Source of the DNA: Arenibacter algicola
GTDB taxonomy: Bacteria > Bacteroidota > Bacteroidia > Flavobacteriales > Flavobacteriaceae
DNA: 64,000 nt
Assembly: GCF_018860365.1 (NCBI RefSeq)
Contig: NZ_JAHKPO010000007.1
Coordinates: forward strand, 62,001 to 126,000
Direction of reading: 5' to 3'
Below, in pieces: positions 28,135 to 36,184 of the stretch (positions are counted from its first letter, which is position 1; each line of letters starts with the position of its first letter). A program made the position numbers and the translations under genes. Under the pieces are notes generated by a model. The model was not told the DNA's origin. It did not search any database and saw nothing but the letters and a program-made list of their open reading frames with translations.

Positions 28135-29777
28135 TTGTATTTCTAGGTTTTTGGCCCCTGTTTGCCCAATCTCCCCATGGTGAGGAGTTAAGGATGGATT
28201 GTGCAAAATGCCATAATCCTTCAAGTTGGACCATCAATTATCGAACCGTCCAATTTGACCATGACAAGACAGATTTTCAATTGGAGGGAACCCATGCCTT
28301 AACCGATTGTAAACTTTGCCATTCCTCATTAGTATTTAGTGAGGCCCCAATGGATTGTGCTTCTTGCCATGTGGACATACATAGTCAATCTGTAGGCAAT
28401 GATTGCGTTCGCTGTCATACTTCCGAGACTTGGTTGGTAGATAATATTCCGGAATTGCACGAAGAAAACGGTTTCCCTTTAATTGGTTCCCACAGTAATT
28501 TAAGTTGTGTGGAATGCCATACATCCGAGACTACTTTGCGTTTTGATCGCGTAGGCAATGAGTGTATTAGTTGCCATAGGGATGATTACGCTGCTACCCA
28601 GAGCCCGAATCACGAAACTGGAGGATTTTCTACCAATTGTATTGAATGTCATAGTCCTCTAGGATTTGGTTGGGATTCGGAAAGTATAAACCACGACTTT
28701 TTCCCATTGACACAAGGCCATGATATACAGGATTGCGCCCAATGCCATACCACAGGGAATTATTCCGATGCCTCTCCGGATTGCGTGTCTTGTCACCAAG
28801 ATGAATATGCAGGTACCCAAAATCCAAATCACGGTACTTCAGGCTTTTCCACGGACTGTGTTTCCTGCCACACTACTAATCCAGGATGGACGCCAGCGGT
28901 AATAAACCACGACTTTTTCCCATTGACACAAGGCCATGATATACAGGATTGTGCCCAATGCCATACCACGACCAACTATGCTGATGCCTCTCCGGATTGC
29001 GTTTCCTGCCACCAAGATGATTATGCAGGAACCCAAAACCCCAATCACGGTACTTCAGGCTTTTCCACGGACTGTGTTTCCTGCCATAGCACCAATCCAG
29101 GATGGACGCCAGCGGTAATAAATCACGACTTTTTCCCATTGGCACAAGGCCATGATTTGCAGGATTGTACCCAGTGCCATACCACGGCCAACTATGCGGA
29201 TGCGTCACCGGATTGTGTTTCCTGTCACCAAGATGATTATGCGGGTACACAAAATCCAAATCACGGTACATCAGGCTTTTCTACAGACTGTGTTTCCTGC
29301 CATACTACCAATCCAGGATGGACGCCAGCGGTAATAAACCACGACTTTTTCCCATTGACACAAGGCCATGATTTACAGGATTGCGCCCAGTGTCATACCA
29401 CGGCAAATTATGCGGATGCGTCGCCGGATTGTGTTTCCTGCCACCAAGATGATTATGACCAAACCAATAATCCAAACCATATTGCGGCTAATTTTCCAAC
29501 GGATTGCGTTGCTTGCCACACAACAAACCCAAATTGGACACCAGCGACCTTTGATCACGACGCGCAATATTTTCCCATATATACGGGAAAACATAGAGAA
29601 GGAGAAGCATGGGACAATTGTGTAGAATGCCATGCAAATCCAGCCAGTTATGCAGATTTCACATGTTTCACTTGCCATTCCAGACCAGATATGGATGATA
29701 AGCATTCCGAAATGAATGGTTATGCCTACGTGAGCAGTGTTTGCCTACAATGCCATCCCGATGGTACTAAGGATTAA
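28110..29777 (+). CDS. Giant multihaem c-type cytochrome with tandem 72-residue repeats, 22 CxxCH motifs
   Basis: A 555-residue exported protein (signal peptide MYRLSLAIIVFLGFWPLFAQ) with 22 CxxCH motifs. The N-terminal part shares the FDHDKTDFQLEGTH module with the upstream cytochrome. Residues about 158-446 are four tandem units of 72-73 residues. Each runs from D(D/E)YAxTQxPNH through CVSCH, NHDFFPL and CAQCH to CVSCHQ, giving three haems per unit; a diverged fifth unit follows. The C-terminus ends in a CLQCH motif close to the stop. It overlaps the previous gene by 25 bp and is followed after 2 bp by the beta-barrel gene. An extracellular or periplasmic electron-wire role is inferred. Confidence 0.93.
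   Translation: MYRLSLAIIVFLGFWPLFAQSPHGEELRMDCAKCHNPSSWTINYRTVQFDHDKTDFQLEGTHALTDCKLCHSSLVFSEAPMDCASCHVDIHSQSVGNDCVRCHTSETWLVDNIPELHEENGFPLIGSHSNLSCVECHTSETTLRFDRVGNECISCHRDDYAATQSPNHETGGFSTNCIECHSPLGFGWDSESINHDFFPLTQGHDIQDCAQCHTTGNYSDASPDCVSCHQDEYAGTQNPNHGTSGFSTDCVSCHTTNPGWTPAVINHDFFPLTQGHDIQDCAQCHTTTNYADASPDCVSCHQDDYAGTQNPNHGTSGFSTDCVSCHSTNPGWTPAVINHDFFPLAQGHDLQDCTQCHTTANYADASPDCVSCHQDDYAGTQNPNHGTSGFSTDCVSCHTTNPGWTPAVINHDFFPLTQGHDLQDCAQCHTTANYADASPDCVSCHQDDYDQTNNPNHIAANFPTDCVACHTTNPNWTPATFDHDAQYFPIYTGKHREGEAWDNCVECHANPASYADFTCFTCHSRPDMDDKHSEMNGYAYVSSVCLQCHPDGTKD
28581..29447 (+). repeat. Four tandem 216-219 bp repeats inside the multihaem cytochrome gene
   Basis: Unit boundaries are at 28581, 28800, 29016, 29232 and 29448: one unit of 219 bp, then three of 216 bp. 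The last three units are near-identical at DNA level, differing mostly at synonymous sites; the first is more diverged and a degenerate fifth follows. Each unit adds three haem-binding motifs, so copy number directly sets haem number. Confidence 0.93.
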
Positions 29778-29779
29778 TT

Positions 29780-31369
29780 ATGAACTTTAAATATAGTTTA
29801 ATACTAGGATTTATAATATTGACCTACAGCGGCTATGGGCAAGACAATGATGAAATACTTACTGGACAGATTTCATTTTTAACTTCCAATAACATATATG
29901 TACAATTTGATACTACCTCCAAGATCAGCCCTGGTGATACCCTACATTTATCCAATACCAATTCCGCTTGTCTATTATTGAAAAGTAAATCTTCAAGTTC
30001 TTGCGTGTGTTCAATTATCAATGATTGTGAAATAAAAAAAGGGGACAAGGTATATTTTAATTATTCCAATAAAGTAGAGGCTCAGCCCATTGAGAAACCC
30101 GTTGCTAAAACAGTATCCTTAGAGCGAGAACAAAACGTTGAGGAAGTGGAACCCTTGTATACGGAAAAAATAAGGGGAAGGCTATCCGCATCTACTTATA
30201 GCACTATATCCAGTGACAGGGAGGATAGACACAGGGCTATGTCCAGTTTTTCCATAAATGCCAATCATATTAATGATTCCAAATTTTCCTTTAATTCCTA
30301 TTTAAATTATAGATACATTTTAGATAATTCAGAAAGTTCAAGCCTTCAAAAAAATAGTATTCTTCGGGTTTATAACTTGGGTCTTATCTATGACATAACT
30401 CCTACATTGTCCGCCACTATTGGTAGAAATATTAACCCTAAAATATCATCTGTGGGTGCCATTGATGGTCTGCAGGTGGAGAAATACTTTGGTAAGAATA
30501 ATTATGCCGGAGCCATTTTAGGCTTTAGGCCCGACATTTATGATTATGGGTTTAATTCTAATTTGCTTCAATTTGGAGGTTATGTGGGAAAGGCTCTCAA
30601 TAAGGAAAATCTCTACATGCAGACTACCATGGGATTTATAGAACAGCGCAATGGGGGTGAAACGGATAGACGTTATGCCTATTTTCAACATTCGAGCACT
30701 TTCTCAAAAAACCTTAACCTTTTTTCCTCATTAGAGGTTGATCTATACAGGAAGTTAAATGACGAAACGAGTTATGGTTTTCAGCTTACCAATTTATATG
30801 TTGCTGCCAGATATAGGTTTAATAGAAAGATAAATATGATGCTTTCTTATGATTCCAGGAAGCGGATATTATACTATGAAACCTATCAAACGGAAATTGA
30901 ACGATTATTGGACGATGATATAGCCAGACAGGGTATACGCGCTCGACTTAATATAAGGCCGTTTAAAAACATATTGGCGGGGGCAAGTTATAGCAAAAGG
31001 TTCCAGAATGATTCTGAGAACAAATCGGATAATATTTATGGTTATTTAACTTTGTCAAGAATACCTGAAGTTGGCGGAAGATTATCCCTTACCTTTAATA
31101 TGAATAGTTCCAATTATTTGGATAGTAAAATTGCTTCTGTTAGGCATTCAAGGGAATTTTTCAACGGTAGGTTAAATGCAGACCTGTACTATAGATTGGT
31201 ATTTTATAATTATACAAGTAGTCCGGAGTCTTTAACGCAAAACTATTTTGGTTCCAGTATGTCTTATAATATAAATCGGAAGTTGCTCTTTAGCCTCTCT
31301 GGGGAACTGACTATGTATAATGACGAAAACAATATTAGAATCTATGCTAGGATTGTACAACGCTTTTAA
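29780..31369 (+). CDS. Outer-membrane beta-barrel protein of the cytochrome cassette
   Basis: A 529-residue protein with a signal peptide (cleavage near YSGYGQ). Residues about 25-90 form a small domain with four cysteines near SACLL and CVCSIINDC. From about residue 130 to the end the sequence alternates hydrophobic and polar residues in beta-strand style (FSFNSYLNYRYIL, AGAILGFRPDIY, MMLSYDSRKRILY) and ends with IRIYARIVQRF, a terminal aromatic typical of outer-membrane barrels. It starts 2 bp after the multihaem cytochrome gene. The position suggests the outer-membrane sleeve of a porin-cytochrome conduit, but there is no recognised homology to MtrB-type porins. Confidence 0.75.
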   Translation: MNFKYSLILGFIILTYSGYGQDNDEILTGQISFLTSNNIYVQFDTTSKISPGDTLHLSNTNSACLLLKSKSSSSCVCSIINDCEIKKGDKVYFNYSNKVEAQPIEKPVAKTVSLEREQNVEEVEPLYTEKIRGRLSASTYSTISSDREDRHRAMSSFSINANHINDSKFSFNSYLNYRYILDNSESSSLQKNSILRVYNLGLIYDITPTLSATIGRNINPKISSVGAIDGLQVEKYFGKNNYAGAILGFRPDIYDYGFNSNLLQFGGYVGKALNKENLYMQTTMGFIEQRNGGETDRRYAYFQHSSTFSKNLNLFSSLEVDLYRKLNDETSYGFQLTNLYVAARYRFNRKINMMLSYDSRKRILYYETYQTEIERLLDDDIARQGIRARLNIRPFKNILAGASYSKRFQNDSENKSDNIYGYLTLSRIPEVGGRLSLTFNMNSSNYLDSKIASVRHSREFFNGRLNADLYYRLVFYNYTSSPESLTQNYFGSSMSYNINRKLLFSLSGELTMYNDENNIRIYARIVQRF

Positions 31370-31381
31370 AAATGAATAGAA

Positions 31382-32185
31382 ATGGATACAATGTATAAAT
31401 ATGCTTTACTCACCATAACTCTGTTGGTGATGTTCAGCTGCAATAACGGACCAAAGGTAATAAGCCCCTCAACGGAAGATGGGAACACCCAAACGAAAAG
31501 CGGAATTTTTTCAGTTGATCCAGAAACTCAAGTGACCCCCAATAACAATGCTGCAATCAGCAATGATTTTCACAAGGTGGTAGTAAATGAAGTTCTGCCT
31601 ACCTCAAGGTATGTTTATCTCCGGGTTACGGAAGGCGGGGAGAAATTTTGGATCGCTACCAGAAAACAGGAGGTTGAGAAAGGCGAAGTCTATTTTTACA
31701 GAAACGGACTCCTTAAAACTAATTTTGAAAGTAAGGAATATAACAAGGTATTCGATACCATATATTTAATTTCTAATTTGGTGGCGGAAGATCATGCCAA
31801 ACATGTTGGTAATTTGCCGCCCAATACTGCCAAAACAGTTAAGACAAATACGCAGAAAGAGGACATACCCACACATACTAACAAAGTAGTGGAACACAAG
31901 GGTACTCTTAAAATAGCAGAACTGGTCAAAGATTTTAAAAAGTATGAAGGACATACGGTTCAAATAAGTGGTAAATGTGTAAAATCCAATGCAAATATTA
32001 TGGGGCGAAATTGGATACATATCCAAGACGGCAGCAAAAACGATTTTGATCTGGTGGTAACCTCCAATACCTTTGTTCCTGAGGGTGAAGTGGTCACTTT
32101 CCGCGCAGTTGTGGGACTTAATAGGGATTTTGGTGCAGGTTATAAATATGACCTCATTTTAGAAAATGGAACCTTGGTTCAATAG
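31382..32185 (+). CDS. Lipoprotein with C-terminal OB-fold-like domain
   Basis: A 267-residue lipoprotein (lipobox MFSC) starting at ATG 31382, or at 31391 for a tighter signal peptide. A first domain (about 55-130) contains VLPTSRYVYLRVTEGGEKFW. After a polar Thr/Lys-rich linker, the C-terminal 95 residues have an OB-fold-like pattern (GTLKIAELVKDFKKYEGHTV, then GRNWIHIQDG and FRAVVGLNRDFGAGYKYD). Repeats of this fold accompany multihaem cytochrome genes in some bacteria, where they may bind haem protein or substrate; here the role is unassigned. It ends the plus-strand cassette, 10 bp before the convergent CcsBA gene. Confidence 0.72.
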   Translation: MDTMYKYALLTITLLVMFSCNNGPKVISPSTEDGNTQTKSGIFSVDPETQVTPNNNAAISNDFHKVVVNEVLPTSRYVYLRVTEGGEKFWIATRKQEVEKGEVYFYRNGLLKTNFESKEYNKVFDTIYLISNLVAEDHAKHVGNLPPNTAKTVKTNTQKEDIPTHTNKVVEHKGTLKIAELVKDFKKYEGHTVQISGKCVKSNANIMGRNWIHIQDGSKNDFDLVVTSNTFVPEGEVVTFRAVVGLNRDFGAGYKYDLILENGTLVQ

Positions 32186-32195
32186 GCAGTTATCC

Positions 32196-35100
32196 CTAAG
32201 AAATAATCTTGAATTTTCGCTTTTTAAAATAGGCTATAGTACTAATTATGACAATTGAAACAACCACAATGTATACCCATTGGGGTATGGGGACCGGATC
32301 TCCTGTGGCATAGGAATGTAGTCCGGACAGGTAATAATTTACTCCATAGTAGGTCATAATTACGGAGGCCATTCCAAAAATTGTAGCTAAATTATACGCA
32401 AAGAGCCCAGTTAATTTAGGTATGATTCTCATATGTAAAATAAATGCATAAACCAGTATTGTTACCAATGCCCAGGTTTCTTTAGCATCCCATCCCCAGT
32501 ATCGTCCCCATGATTCGTTGGCCCAAACGCCACCCAAATAGGTGCCAATACTCACCATGAACAAACCGCCAACCAAGGTCAGCTCACTAATGTAGGTCAT
32601 TTCTTGTACGATGCGCTTTATTCTTATTTTATTGGACTCCCTTAGGAATATCATCAATATTAAATTGATCAATCCAATAATTGCGCCCAGCATCAGGAAT
32701 CCGTAACTACCGGCCTCCAAGGATACGTGTATAGTTAGCCAATAAGATTTTAAAACGGGAACCAAAGGGGTAATCTCGGGATCCAGAAAACTCAGGGTAG
32801 AAACAAAAAGTATGGTCGCAGCAAGCACCATTGTTGCTGCCAAACCACCAAACGATTTTCTGGTAAAAAGTATTCCGGCCAAGGTTGAGGTCCAGGCAAT
32901 ATATATCATGGATTCATAACCATTGCTCCAAGGGGCCCGGCCCGAAACGTACCATCTCAATCCAAGGCCAATGGTATGAAGGACAAAGCCTAAAACGATT
33001 AAAGAAAATAAAACGAGATATATTTTTTTTAATTGAATGTTCGGTTTGAAAACGGATAGGAACAAAAAGAACAATAGCGCAATCCCCAATATGATATACA
33101 AGCCTGCCAAACGTGTAAATACATTCATTTTATTGAGTAGTATTTCGGCTTTAATTTTTGTTGTGGATGGTAAAACAGCACCTCCATTTTTATTTTGGTA
33201 CTCCTTTAACTCTTGTAAAAGATGTCCAGCTTGGGAGTAGTCGTTGGTTGTAACTGCTTTTTGTAGTGCAGCGGTGTAGGCACTAAAAAATTTGTCGGCC
33301 ACGCTGTCGTGATTATGACCGTCATGATTGGAATGTGCATGGGAAGAAGTTGAAACCCAAGTATTGTTGGGGTCATTTGGGATGGGGACCAATTTAAGAA
33401 GACTGCCGGAAAATACCATGCTCAGGATATTGACCTTTTCATCTATTTTTAAAAGCTCCTTTTCATAGACTCCCCGATCTATGTTATCCAAACCATATAC
33501 CCTCCTCACTTCATCATGCAGCTTGTATTCCCCATTGGTGGCAAAAAAATCTTTATAGGATGCGTATTTCCCACCAACGCTTAATTTCTTTTTAATGTCA
33601 TTGTGCTCTCCCAATTTTAATACCGGCGCCCCATACCATTCCTGTTTGTTTATGAACATACTCAGAATAATCTGATCGGCGCTCAGCCCAAACAGGCTTT
33701 CCTTTCTGGCCAATTTCCGCATTATTTCACGTGAGAGGGTATGCATAGGTTTCATTCGGCCTTTAAAATCCTGAACGGCAAGTTTGCTAAAGGCATCAGC
33801 GTGTTCAATATTTACGGCGTGAGCTGCATAAGCTTTGTTTTCTGTTGATTGGGCAAATGAAAATGTAGAAGTTAAAAACAGGGCTATTACAAAAGTGGCG
33901 CTCTTGGCCCTTAATTTTTTAATTTTTTGGCTTACTTGATAAAATCGCGTTTTCCTACTGAAAAGCGTCCAAATCATTCCAATGGTCAATAGGGCATATC
34001 CCAAGTAAGAAATCCATGTGCCCCAAAAATCACTATTTACACTTAAATAGGTGCCCTTTTCATCCTTGTCAAAAGAGGACTGAAAAAACCGAAAGCCGTC
34101 GTAGTCAAGAATGTTGTTCATGAAAATTCTATAGTCGAAGGTTTCATTTTTTCTTTTGTCTATTAGGGTAACTTCACTGGCGTAGGAAGAGGCACTATTG
34201 GTACCTGGGTATTTTTCTAGGATAAATTCGTTCAACTTTATCTGAAAGGGTAATGTTGTTTCCTTGGATCCATAAGAAATGGATAAGCTTAAATCATCAA
34301 AATTCAGCACTTCCGGTCTTCCTTCCATTCCCCTACTTCCGTAAATGTAAACAGGGGTTGTATTACCATTTACAGTAACATCCATCAAAAGTGCGGTAAG
34401 GCTTTCGTTTCTCACCTTAGGGTCTTCGGACTCGATTCGCACAACTCCACTTTTGCTAAAGTCGGAAAAAACAAAACTGTTTACCCCATCAGTGTAAAGG
34501 GAACGCAGTATTAACGGTCTATAGGATCCAGAGGGATATATTGTGTCCCTCTTTTGAGTTGCCATTACAGTTTGTGTTAAGGTTTTGCTAGAGCTAAATA
34601 CCAGCGAATCCTTTCGATATATAATGTTTATAGCGTCGGCTAAAGGTGTTTCCTTGAAGTTGTAAATTACATTGCCTATACGCTTGGTTTGTCCGGCTGT
34701 GATAAAATATTCTTCCCGACCATTGGATCCGGCAATAACAATTTTTAATGTTGGTTTTCCTTCAATGCTTTCGCTCAGCACTTGTTTGGGGTTGGCAATA
34801 AACTCCTTTACTTTGAAATCTATCAATGCGTTGTCTACCAAATAGGATTCATGCCAAGCGTTGTTGCCCAAGGCTGCAAATAGTACAGGCTCATCAAAAT
34901 TGTAGGTCTGATTGTTTTTGTTTACTACAAATTTTAAATGAGTATTTGATGATAGGAAAGTATTTGCAGTGTTGTTTTCTCGTATGTGCATTACACCCTC
35001 ATAACCAAAATACCGCGTAACACCCGCTCCTATCAAAATGATAATTATTGCTCCATGAAATAGAAGAAGGGACCATTTCTTTTGCGGAATCATGCGAAAC

Positions 35101-35321
35101 CTAAAAATATTTGTGATTATGGTTATTCCAAATAAAGCGAGAAGAAGTTCAAACCACCACGATTTAAAAATAAGTTTTTGGGCGGCGCTGGTCCCATAAT
35201 CATTTTCAATAAAGGTAGCTAGGCCTATGGCGGCTGCAAAAAGAATCAAATAAAGTCCAGCTGCCTTGGTATTGAAGAAAGGAGTGAGCAACTTTTCAAT
35301 TTTTACAATAACGTTTTTCAT
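32196..35321 (-). CDS. ccsBA: Fused ResB-CcsA cytochrome c synthase (System II)
   Basis: About 1041 residues, joining ResB (CcsB) and CcsA parts into a complete System II haem-delivery and ligation enzyme. The N-terminal ResB part has membrane spans (AAGLYLILFAAAIGLATFIE, LLLFHGAIIIILIGAGV) and a long periplasmic domain. A further span precedes a periplasmic stretch with a His-rich loop (SHAHSNHDGHNHD, about residue 657). The C-terminal CcsA part has several spans and the haem-binding WWD motif (WGRYWGWDAKETW, about residue 935). The start at 35321 is chosen because a TAnnTTTG box lies just upstream; the longer frame from 35345 would begin inside that promoter. Convergent with the multihaem operon, it probably matures its 45 haem sites. 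Confidence 0.93.
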   Translation of the reverse strand: MKNVIVKIEKLLTPFFNTKAAGLYLILFAAAIGLATFIENDYGTSAAQKLIFKSWWFELLLALFGITIITNIFRFRMIPQKKWSLLLFHGAIIIILIGAGVTRYFGYEGVMHIRENNTANTFLSSNTHLKFVVNKNNQTYNFDEPVLFAALGNNAWHESYLVDNALIDFKVKEFIANPKQVLSESIEGKPTLKIVIAGSNGREEYFITAGQTKRIGNVIYNFKETPLADAINIIYRKDSLVFSSSKTLTQTVMATQKRDTIYPSGSYRPLILRSLYTDGVNSFVFSDFSKSGVVRIESEDPKVRNESLTALLMDVTVNGNTTPVYIYGSRGMEGRPEVLNFDDLSLSISYGSKETTLPFQIKLNEFILEKYPGTNSASSYASEVTLIDKRKNETFDYRIFMNNILDYDGFRFFQSSFDKDEKGTYLSVNSDFWGTWISYLGYALLTIGMIWTLFSRKTRFYQVSQKIKKLRAKSATFVIALFLTSTFSFAQSTENKAYAAHAVNIEHADAFSKLAVQDFKGRMKPMHTLSREIMRKLARKESLFGLSADQIILSMFINKQEWYGAPVLKLGEHNDIKKKLSVGGKYASYKDFFATNGEYKLHDEVRRVYGLDNIDRGVYEKELLKIDEKVNILSMVFSGSLLKLVPIPNDPNNTWVSTSSHAHSNHDGHNHDSVADKFFSAYTAALQKAVTTNDYSQAGHLLQELKEYQNKNGGAVLPSTTKIKAEILLNKMNVFTRLAGLYIILGIALLFFLFLSVFKPNIQLKKIYLVLFSLIVLGFVLHTIGLGLRWYVSGRAPWSNGYESMIYIAWTSTLAGILFTRKSFGGLAATMVLAATILFVSTLSFLDPEITPLVPVLKSYWLTIHVSLEAGSYGFLMLGAIIGLINLILMIFLRESNKIRIKRIVQEMTYISELTLVGGLFMVSIGTYLGGVWANESWGRYWGWDAKETWALVTILVYAFILHMRIIPKLTGLFAYNLATIFGMASVIMTYYGVNYYLSGLHSYATGDPVPIPQWVYIVVVSIVIISTIAYFKKRKFKIIS

Positions 35322-35342
35322 TGAATATGTGTCGGGGCATAT

Positions 35343-35350
35343 CAAAGTTA
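35343..35350 (-). promoter_or_regulatory. Bacteroidetes-type -7 box (TAACTTTG) for ccsBA
   Basis: On the minus strand TAACTTTG matches TAnnTTTG, and transcription would begin about 15 nt ahead of the ATG at 35321. It helps decide the ccsBA start. Confidence 0.5.
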
Positions 35351-35694
35351 AACTAATTATTTTAAAAATATGGAAACCAATGAGTTGGTCGAACGCCTAA
35401 CGGATTAAAGTAAAAAAAATCAATGTAACCAATAAATTATCTTTGGGGTAACCTACCTTGGTAAATCCCTAATGCTATGGTCTTAATTGATTATTTGATG
35501 TTGTTTTGGGTTGGTCAATGGCTTATTTGCCAACGGTAGAACTGCTTAATAAAATTACCTTGAAGTTTCAGTGAATTGATGAGGTCCTGACCATATTAGG
35601 GTCACTTTTTAGGATGGAGATTTAGGCTATATGCCAATAATGTAATTAGCTTTATTTATTAAATAGGGTTGATTTAGGGAATAAAAAGGAAATA

Positions 35695-35731
35695 AAAAGG
35701 GGAAGTGCATAAAGGCATTCTTCCCCTTTAA
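35695..35731. terminator. Hairpin terminator after the small membrane-protein gene
   Basis: AAAGGGGAAG pairs with CTTCCCCTTT across a roughly 13-nt loop. A-rich sequence on its left becomes a T-run on the minus strand, immediately 3' of the 40-residue ORF. It is also usable on the plus strand. Confidence 0.6.
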
Positions 35732-35738
35732 TAATTAT

Positions 35739-35861
35739 TTAATAGGTCCTTCTTTTAACTATTTTGTAGGTAATTAACGCTAAGGCTACAAGTAGACAAA
35801 ACACAATAGAAATGAAAGGGTTATTGTCTATAAGCTTTACGATTGGGGCTACTATTTCCAT
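35739..35861 (-). CDS. Small single-span membrane protein, 40 residues
   Basis: A short minus-strand ORF encoding 40 residues: MEIVAPIVKLIDNNPF, then a hydrophobic span (ISIVFCLLVALALITY) and a basic tail KIVKRRTY. The topology would be N-out, positive-inside. A strong hairpin terminator starts 8 bp after the stop, which supports expression as a separate gene. No family is recognised, and no clear promoter box was found upstream. Confidence 0.5.
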   Translation of the reverse strand: MEIVAPIVKLIDNNPFISIVFCLLVALALITYKIVKRRTY

Positions 35862-36114
35862 AACATATAATGATTTCTGATTATCTAACAATTAGAGCAA
35901 CTATCAACGATTTTTTTACTTAGATATTTTATCTGTACAAAGGTTGCTCCAAAACTTCTTAAATAAATTGCAAAACACTCCAAAACTTTGTTAAAACTGA
36001 TTGGAATGCTACTGAAATATAGTTGGTGCAACAATTCCTTGGTAATAGTATGGGCAATTAAAAAGCGCTGAGGTGTTGTCTTGTTGTGCTGTTATCGGCC
36101 TCTTTGGAAATACA

Positions 36115-36145
36115 AAAAAGGGGCATTTAAAACACCCCTTTTTTA
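36115..36145. terminator. Bidirectional intrinsic terminator
   Basis: AAAAAAGGGG (36115-36124) and CCCCTTTTTT (36136-36145) form a perfect stem around an 11-nt loop, ending with U-runs in both directions. It sits 40 bp after the stop of the PorP-like gene on the minus strand. Confidence 0.75.
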
Positions 36146-36184
36146 ATAAATTGGTACTAGGTACTAAAGATTTGCCTTTGTTAC

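Larger units (their letters stand above)
35351..36184. other. Largely non-coding gap between ccsBA and the PorP-like gene
   Basis: About 830 bp holding one small membrane-protein ORF on the minus strand (35739-35861) and two hairpin terminators (35695-35731 and 36115-36145). The segments 35351-35690 and 35870-36110 show no ORF, RNA gene or repeat that I can support. Confidence 0.6.
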
